NCBI RefSeq assembly: GCF_022965805.1
Contig: NC_133116.1
Location: forward strand, 2,108,001 to 2,172,000
Direction: 5' to 3'
DNA from: Primulina eburnea
Taxonomy: Eukaryota; Streptophyta; Magnoliopsida; Lamiales; Gesneriaceae
DNA length: 64,000 bases
Shown here: in pieces, positions 58,062-64,000 of the stretch
How positions within the stretch are numbered: the stretch's first letter is position 1
How the letters are laid out: each line of letters starts with the position of its first letter
Program-made: the position numbers and the translations under genes
Notes under the pieces: generated by a model
Told to the model about the DNA's origin: nothing
What the model saw: the letters and a program-made list of their open reading frames with translations, nothing else
Databases searched by the model: none

Positions 58062-59074
58062 TTTTGGTCTCTCTGGCTATTTCAGACCTTAATATGTACC
58101 TCTCTGAAGCACTTGGTTTTCTTTGTATATTTCTTGGAATATCAGGGAACAAACACTAGTATATAAGTATAATTGCATTATTTTAGCTTTATAACTTAAA
58201 TATCGTATGTGTTAGACCAAACAATTTCACTGGCAACGTTTTCTCATCCATGCAAGATTCAGCTCAACTACATCCCGACCAAGAAGTTTATGTTCGGCCA
58301 GATACCGTCATCCAGATAAATTGGCTTGCAATACCAACCCTAGTTATTGCCAATAGGAAAACTGCGGTCTCTGTGAGTGTCTTGCTAAAAAAAAAAAAAC
58401 AGACAGTTGCAATTAGTCAAGTTAAAAATTTCTATTTAATTTAATAAAATTTTGATACTTAATTAAGATATTTGGTTTTATATTAAAAACTCTTGGCTTG
58501 AAATATTAAATTTTTACATTGATATATAACAGTCCGATTTCAAAATTATTGTTTTTGGACTTCTATTACACGAACTGTAATAGAAGTCGAATTTCTATTT
58601 ATATCTTGGAAAGAAGTACAAATACCAACAACGTGCGTGTGAGCTACAAAGTAGCAATATGCATCGCTGCTGCTTCTCCAATTTAGTTGCCCAATCAACG
58701 AAAATCACTCGTGAGTTGGGAACAATATCACCTTACAACCAAAAGAGAGCTTCTCTCTCTTTGCATAAAATTCATGTTCATTTTGGTGATAATGCAAGCA
58801 CCCAACATAAGAATATTGAATCTCTGTTGAATACAGTGTTGATGCTTGCTAGCATCAAGTAAAATTATACATAGATGACTCAGTATTTATCAAATTATAT
58901 TGATTTTGTTAGGTGCGAAGGAAGGAACATTAATTCATCACCCAACATATATAAAATGGAAACTCAGTAAGCAATTAATTTCACATCATTAACCATTCCT
59001 TGAAAGTTCATAATACAAACATGGCTTTAAAATCAAATGCTTGACCTCACACACCCACCCCAGAACGACATTAG
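58062..59074. other. Intergenic region, 3' side of RCI2
   Basis: Some GC-balanced patches (58230-58390, 58640-58860) with short open frames of no recognisable family; possibly further CACTA internal sequence. No gene called. Confidence 0.4.
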
Positions 59075-59374
59075 TTATCCAACTAATACGTAAATTGCGT
59101 AGATGATCCCCGGTATGTAACCCAGTAGTGTCAGCAATAAATCGATCCAAAATTCCACCTGATTCCAAGGTAACAAACTACAGATGATTATAAATTCTAT
59201 ACATAAATTAAAATAGTATTGTGCAAACAATGTAGTGAATGATTCAAGCATTAGTGGAAAATACTTGGAGAAGAAGAAGAAGAAGAAGATTACCCCGCAT
59301 CCGTATCTAAGGAAGACTCCAACAGGTGGTAAGAGAATTGCCAGAATCACTTCAAGAAATGTCTCGGAACCCAT
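59075..59374 (-). CDS. RCI2/LTI6 (PMP3 family) small hydrophobic membrane protein
   Basis: Two exons, 59294-59374 and 59075-59158, phase 0, exactly 54 residues, the standard length of RCI2A/B. It has two transmembrane helices: ETFLEVILAILLPPVGVFLR with the PMP3 signature LPPVGVFLRYGCG, and WIDLLLTLLGYIPGIIYAIY. The intron (135 nt) lies after RYGCG and contains a GAA microsatellite (about 59267-59290). Known role: plasma-membrane proteolipid induced by cold, salt and ABA that limits membrane hyperpolarisation and Na+ uptake. The upstream region carries four ACGT-core elements, consistent with stress induction. No lesions. Confidence 0.96.
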   Translation of the reverse strand: MGSETFLEVILAILLPPVGVFLRYGCGVIFFFFFFSKYFPLMLESFTTLFAQYYFNLCIEFIIICSLLPWNQVEFWIDLLLTLLGYIPGIIYAIYVLVG

Positions 59375-59499
59375 AATTGAATCAACTTCCAACTTTTGGT
59401 TGAAAAGCAGATCTTGGAAAATAGTGGATGGTGAAAAATTCAAATAGAACCAATGTCGAAGGATTCGAGCAGGTGTCGGCTCTTAAGCATTTAAAGCGT

Positions 59500-59613
59500 T
59501 GAAATATTAACACGTAGCACATAACGTGTCCTTTTGGATCGGATCTCTAAATTCTAAACAGACAAAGAACCAACACTACGTGGCGTCAAAATATTAACAC
59601 GTCGCACATAATC
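59500..59613 (-). promoter_or_regulatory. Duplicated ACGT (ABRE-like) cluster upstream of RCI2
   Basis: Four ACGT cores in about 110 bp: CACGTA (59511), ACGTGTC (59524-59530), ACGTGGC (59578-59584) and CACGTC (59598). The 22-bp word AATATTAACACGT(A/C)GCAC occurs twice, 88 bp apart (about 59503 and 59590). The cluster lies 135-240 bp upstream of the RCI2 start. ABRE function is inferred from known ABA/cold induction of RCI2 genes. Confidence 0.55.
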
Positions 59614-60131
59614 GATTTAAAGTAACTTTCTACGTTTTTTTATTAATAGTAATTTGACAAAATACATGGTGGCTAGTGAATCTTAAAATGGGTAAAATAA
59701 TTGGATGAAATGCAATAGTTTAGTTGTATTTGATAGTACAAAACAGAGAACTCACATTTCTTTACTTCGATATATTGCTGTAATTTTAATAATATCAGCA
59801 TATTAACCATAAAAAAATAATGAAAGAGAATGAAATGGGCACTTTTCAGAATTATAATTGATAGCGATGCTTCGTTCGTGAACTGAGGCATGAGTGGATC
59901 TACGGTATGTTTTGTTTTTTTTTTTTATATAGAAAGCCTTCCTTTACATAGTCACTCCCTCGATATAAGATATCCAAACGAAGAGCAAAAGGTCACATTT
60001 AAGTGTAGAATTTACAGAGCACAAGTTGCAGACGAAGAAAGCGTAGTAGACTTTTGTTTGAGATGTAAATGTTGAAATTTCACCACATAAATCAAATACT
60101 TAAGTTGGCGTTTGAGTAGCTGAGGCCTCAC
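59614..60131. other. Intergenic region between RCI2 promoter and NF-YB 3' end
   Basis: AT-rich; no gene recognised. Confidence 0.4.
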
Positions 60132-62473
60132 TCAGAATTTGATTTGGGAACTAGAGTAGCTGAAGCCTTGTGGAAAAGGAGCTTGATGAACAAACTGCTA
60201 AAAATCAACACAGTAACAAGAAATAAGTTTCCATTTCCAAGCCATACCTAAAAAGATTTGATTATGATATATCCGCTGTTGCTGAAATCGACAAAGCTAA
60301 CAAAGCATAAAGGAATATATATAAGCTAACCTGTGACTCAGAAGGCTGCTGAGTTCCGATTTCTTTGCTAGAAGATCCATCTCCGACCCTAGCAGATCCC
60401 TTAGCGTCACCCTGACAATTGTCAAACAAATGATCACTATAGAGCAACTATATGAAGTCGAGAAAAGTTGAAGAAGAAGCTGATGTGCATACCTCTAACT
60501 GAAAATATAGCAGTCATTCACCAAATGTACCGAGACAAAAAGGTTGAGCGAATTAGATGATCTCATTAATCAACTTTAAATTCAGGTGAAAAAAGCCAAG
60601 AAAATTTTAAAAAAACATAAAACAAGCTACCACTGTCTTCTTACGTTTGACGTGTCCTGTCCATGGACCGAATGGGACGGTAATAACTTCCCAAAACACA
60701 TATTAGGGTGGGGGGGAAAGGTTACCAGATAACCACAGAAAATAAGATAGTACCTCTCTGTACCTAGCCAAATACGCCTTCAGCGGGGCTATATATTCCT
60801 CGAAACCTAATGTTGCCATTGCCCACAACAAATCATCCCCGTTTATCGTCTTTCTTTTCTCTTTTTGGCATTTGTCACTAGCTCTATTCAACAAACACGA
60901 GTTAAAGTAAAACCCATCTTCATAAAACTAAAGAATTTAATATCACACCCCGTGTACTGTATTCAATAAAGAAACATGCATGCATATTCACAATGCATAA
61001 CATTTTAGTTAACACCCAAAAGGCAAATAAATTATACTTTTGAGATGGCACGAATAAGGTACAGCATCAAATGAAAACATCGACGAGATTTAATCTAAAC
61101 AAAAAGTAACCAATCAAATATCCTGAAGATACATAATGTTTTCCGGAGCTAAGGTATTTTTAGCCAAATGAAAAAATGTGTAGATGCATTTGAATTGCTC
61201 TCCCTGCTGAGAGATTGCTCTGAAGGCTATTTTATAGGTCAGGTGTCACCACCTACTCTATTGAGCAAGTGTAAATATAAAAAACAGAGCCGAAAACGTT
61301 TGTAGACAAAATCATTTTTAAAAAATAGTCATTTAAAAGTATGCTACTCAACTGAATGGTGATTTGAACATGATTGCGGCTGTGAGTATGGATGAGAAGG
61401 ACAATCTACTCACATGTCTTCTTAAATAGTCGAGTGGACTCCCCTTTTCAGCTTTTAACTGATTCATTCTAGAACCAGTATTCTTGGCCCAGCTTATCAA
61501 GGTTCACTAACTCATTCAAGGGCCATATGGGAAAATTGAAGATGCATCATGCATGCATGCACTTTACTTGGAGGTGGGGAAGCCTAATTTCCATTTCTAA
61601 TCCAGGAACTGAGGAAAGAACTATAGAACACAAATGAGAATTTGTTCCCACCGTATTTTCGCATGTCGGGCACTAGTTGATCAATGAAAGGATTTGAATC
61701 AGTAAGGTTAACAACATGCTAATGACATCTATAGTTAGGCATTGGGAAGAGGCAAGGGAAGTGGTTGAGGTCAGAGAGCATGAGCGGATGACGATCAATA
61801 ATGAGATGCTGGCTTCCAGAAAAAAATCAATGCAACAGTTAAAGTTTATTCCAAATCAATATATACATACAAAAAATGCTCCATTTTCCACATGAATCAA
61901 ATACTTGTTATCTAATCAAAGATAAAACTGATTCAGCTATTACAAAATGAATCATACCACACAACACAAAACATTACAACAAGGAACATATACCAATACC
62001 CATCCTCCCAAATAATACAAAAGCTTCTTTCTCAATAACCAAGATGGAAATAATAGCACAAAAAGTAAGAAACATGCGCTACAACAATTCGATGCATTCT
62101 CCTAACATATATCAGGACAAATATACAGGTAATTAACAGACAGAAACAAAGAGTAATGAGCTGAGACAAATTTATTTTACAATAGAAACATAAAAATTCC
62201 ACGTTCAGTTAAAATACAAGATACGCAAATTTTGCAGTGAACGTACTCGCTTGTGACGAAGCTGATGAACTCAGAGACGCATTCTTGAACCGTGTCCTTC
62301 GCATCCTTCGCTATCTTTCCATTCGCAGGCAACGCTTTCTTCATGATACGGCCAATATTTGCAATTGGGAGGAAGCGATCCTGCTCTTTCACGCTAGACT
62401 GCGGACTGTGATCCCCGCCGCCGCTATCGTGGCTGCCACTTCCACCGGCAAATCCACCAGGACTCTCAGCCAT
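60132..62473 (-). CDS. NF-YB subunit (NF-YB1/8/10 type), with a 6-nt microexon
   Basis: Five coding exons: 62247-62473, 60754-60883, 60493-60498, 60331-60411 and 60132-60197, with phases adding to 169 residues. The non-LEC1-type histone-fold domain (about residues 30-118) is complete: [22 protein letters not shown] start (here [20 protein letters not shown]), [60 protein letters not shown] and [11 protein letters not shown]. The C-terminus is short and Ser/Gln-rich, ending [17 protein letters not shown]. Known role: pairs with NF-YC, then NF-YA, to bind CCAAT boxes in the nucleus. Exon 3 is TTAGAG (Leu-Glu), flanked by AG and GT, and is required to join RYRE to GDAKGSA in the family pattern RYRE-MEGDTKGS. 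Start chosen at MAESPGG. Confidence 0.95.
60884..62246 (-). other. Large first coding intron of NF-YB
   Basis: 1363 nt intron between the GCGA|GTACGT donor and the TTGAATAG acceptor. No nested gene recognised. Confidence 0.8.
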
Positions 62474-62845
62474 TCCCAATCCAAACCCTAGAACAGTAAA
62501 AAAATCCGAAAACGAAAAACAACAAAAAAATCACCAAAATTTCGCTCGGATTAACAAGAAGCATCGCCATAAAAAATCATAAAGCATGAAACTTTCAGAC
62601 GGGCGTGATTGATTTCACCTCATACAATTATAATTATCAGAAATTAGCACGAGTAGATACATATTACAGTGTGGCGGTGGGGAGTACCTGGGTGTTGGAT
62701 TTGTATTTGGCGCGCTTGGGGAAGAAGAAAGGGGATTGGTTGGTTGATTGGAGAAATCTGAAAATAGGGAGAGGGCACGATCGGACGACGGAGAGATGAG
62801 GGAGGTGACTTCTTTATTACTACTCAATTATTATAAATAGTACTT
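62474..62845 (-). promoter_or_regulatory. 5' leader intron and core promoter of NF-YB
   Basis: On the minus strand a donor CAG|GTACTC at 62688/62687 and an acceptor TTCTAG at 62488 define a ~200-nt leader intron, leaving 14 nt of UTR before the ATG. A TATA-like TATTTATAA lies near 62834-62843. Confidence 0.55.
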
Positions 62846-63484
62846 TTTTATATTGATTTGGAAAAAACTCTTTAACTTTTTTCATTTTATAAATACCAGA
62901 ATTTTTGCCCACCATATTTTCGCATAAATTATTATTTAACATTTCATATCAACTTTTTTTAAAAAAAAGCTGATTTTTTATAAATCACTTGCCATTGCAA
63001 AGTGTCGTTATACGAAATATCCATCAATTTAAAATTTACAATAATTACTATATTTACTATCATATAATATATGTCTTACCCCTTCATTACATAAGTTCGT
63101 AACTTTGATGGAGTTCACATATATATTTTTTTCTTATAATTTTTTTTCAAAATATATATATATATTTAAACTAATTAAATTATATATCATTTTATACACG
63201 AGGGCCATAAAATAAATATTATGTGTGCTGATATGTTTTGATAAAACAATGATATACTCAAATTACAAACTTTGAAGCCATCCATGCATGAACGGTACGA
63301 TTGTATGAATGGTTAGCTCTTTGTGCACAGTGAAGAAAACCCGACTACTTTGATGCCCTATCGATCAATTAAAACACAGTAGTAATAATGATAACGGTCT
63401 TATTCGTGATTTCAGGTTCGGGACAATTTTACAACATGCGTCTGTACTAGTGACACTTGCTGTAATCAGACCCTAAATTTTCAT
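62846..63484. other. AT-rich intergenic region
   Basis: No gene recognised; (TA)n-like runs near 63120-63170. Confidence 0.4.
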
Positions 63485-64000
63485 CTATAGGAGTAAGATA
63501 AAGAGTGAAATGTGTAATTGTTTCCAGCTCATCAGTTGTATGCTGATCCTCATGAGGAAGAGTTTCAATGGTCGCATATCCGTTAGCTGTTGGAGGGTTA
63601 CGCCTATGGGCAACTGCCCAGCTGTGAGGAAGGCCTGGTTCTTTCCACCATTTATGATGTTATTGTTGCCATTAGTTTGGAGGAGAGTGTTAGTAGGGGA
63701 TCCGTTTAGACCAATTAGGGAGGGGAAGTTGTTGTTGATGACCCCATTGATGGTGTTTAGCGGCACACCACCATTGATGGGGAAGATCTGATTGTTCGGC
63801 TTTGAGAATGGGAGGTTGTTAGCATTGAAATTGGCGACAATCCCAGTCATTTTTCGGCCTGAAGGGTGTGAGCACCTAGGATGTCATGCATGAAGAAGGA
63901 CAGAGTAGGATGGTATATGCAGTAGTGGAACCGGAGGCTGTACAGGTGGCAGCTCCTCCAGTGGTCGTCGTGGTGGCAGGAGTGGTTACCGGTGACATGT
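63485..64000 (-). pseudogene. Dirigent (ESB1/DIR25-like) remnant, runs off the right edge
   Basis: On the minus strand PTLSFFMHDILG (about 63880-63915) is followed, after a one-base frame change (GGTGCTCAC where the family has GGxGGCTCAC), by HPSGRKMTGIVANFNANNLP, FSKPNNQIFPINGGVPLNTI, NGVINNNFPSLIGLNGSP and FLTAGQLPIGVTLQQL. This is the N-terminal half of the dirigent domain of the ESB1-like group, whose members act in the cell wall on lignin at the Casparian strip. After LQQL (~63600) the expected FGTxTVVDDExTEG text is absent and unrelated sequence runs to a stop. The frame change and missing second half indicate a broken gene; an intron or misassembly is a less likely alternative. Confidence 0.75.

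Noticed and set aside
58659..58862. 67-codon frame with an initial Met and Cys pair
   Set aside because: No family signature, no splice context and no conserved neighbours; left uncalled.

Overview
This is a piece of plant nuclear genome, from a eudicot. The evidence is spliced genes with GT-AG introns, an AT-rich intergenic background, plant-specific families (LOB-domain, AP2/DREB, CYP97A, dirigent, neprosin, LRR receptor kinase, RCI2) and typical plant transposons. I lean towards an asterid, possibly Lamiales, because the short repeat family whose ends read GTGAGACGGTCTCAC reminds me of Lamiales genomes. That is memory, not a search. I found no prokaryotic or organellar feature, CRISPR array, tRNA or rRNA.

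Layout of genes (strand): LETM1-type mitochondrial carrier, cut by the left edge (-, 360-2317); L1-type LINE (+, 8339-11677); ASYMMETRIC LEAVES2 (-, 15605-16198); CYP97A/LUT5 carotenoid hydroxylase with 16 exons (-, 21418-24893); DREB2D-like AP2 factor (+, 28710-29153); neprosin pseudogene (+, 32007-33971); MIK1-like receptor kinase pseudogene (+, 35994-37747); enhancer of polycomb-like gene (-, 38330-41695); C2-domain gene (-, 44428-45612); SAMTL-like EF-hand mitochondrial carrier pseudogene (+, 47132-50690); LBD1/LBD11-type gene (-, 53783-54998); CACTA transposase relic (+, 57430-58061); RCI2/LTI6 (-, 59075-59374); NF-YB (-, 60132-62473); dirigent-like remnant cut by the right edge (-, 63485-64000).

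The genes are unrelated neighbours rather than a pathway cluster. Possible themes are leaf patterning (AS2, the second LBD gene), chloroplast carotenoid biosynthesis (CYP97A), drought/cold response (DREB2D, RCI2), chromatin and transcription (EPL, NF-YB) and mitochondrial transport (LETM1 and the dead SAMTL copy). Four genes are clearly decayed and a fifth, EPL, carries one apparent single-base frameshift. Exon boundaries were read by eye from splice consensus, phase and family similarity. For CYP97A, NF-YB, RCI2, the second LBD gene and LETM1 every exon phase adds up.

Spaces between genes are filled by small non-autonomous elements: at least 13 copies of the palindrome-ended repeat, GTTTGG-ended Harbinger-like elements with GCGACGG arrays or a glycine-rich low-complexity insert, a ~450-bp foldback, a 182-bp solo LTR with target duplication, and a CACTA relic. 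I do not see a new multi-gene system. The points most worth a second look are the 6-nt microexon in NF-YB, the 149-bp insertion with 10-bp duplication in the last neprosin exon, the GC-AG intron in LETM1, the GCGACGG module shared by different transposon types, and the palindrome-ended repeat family.
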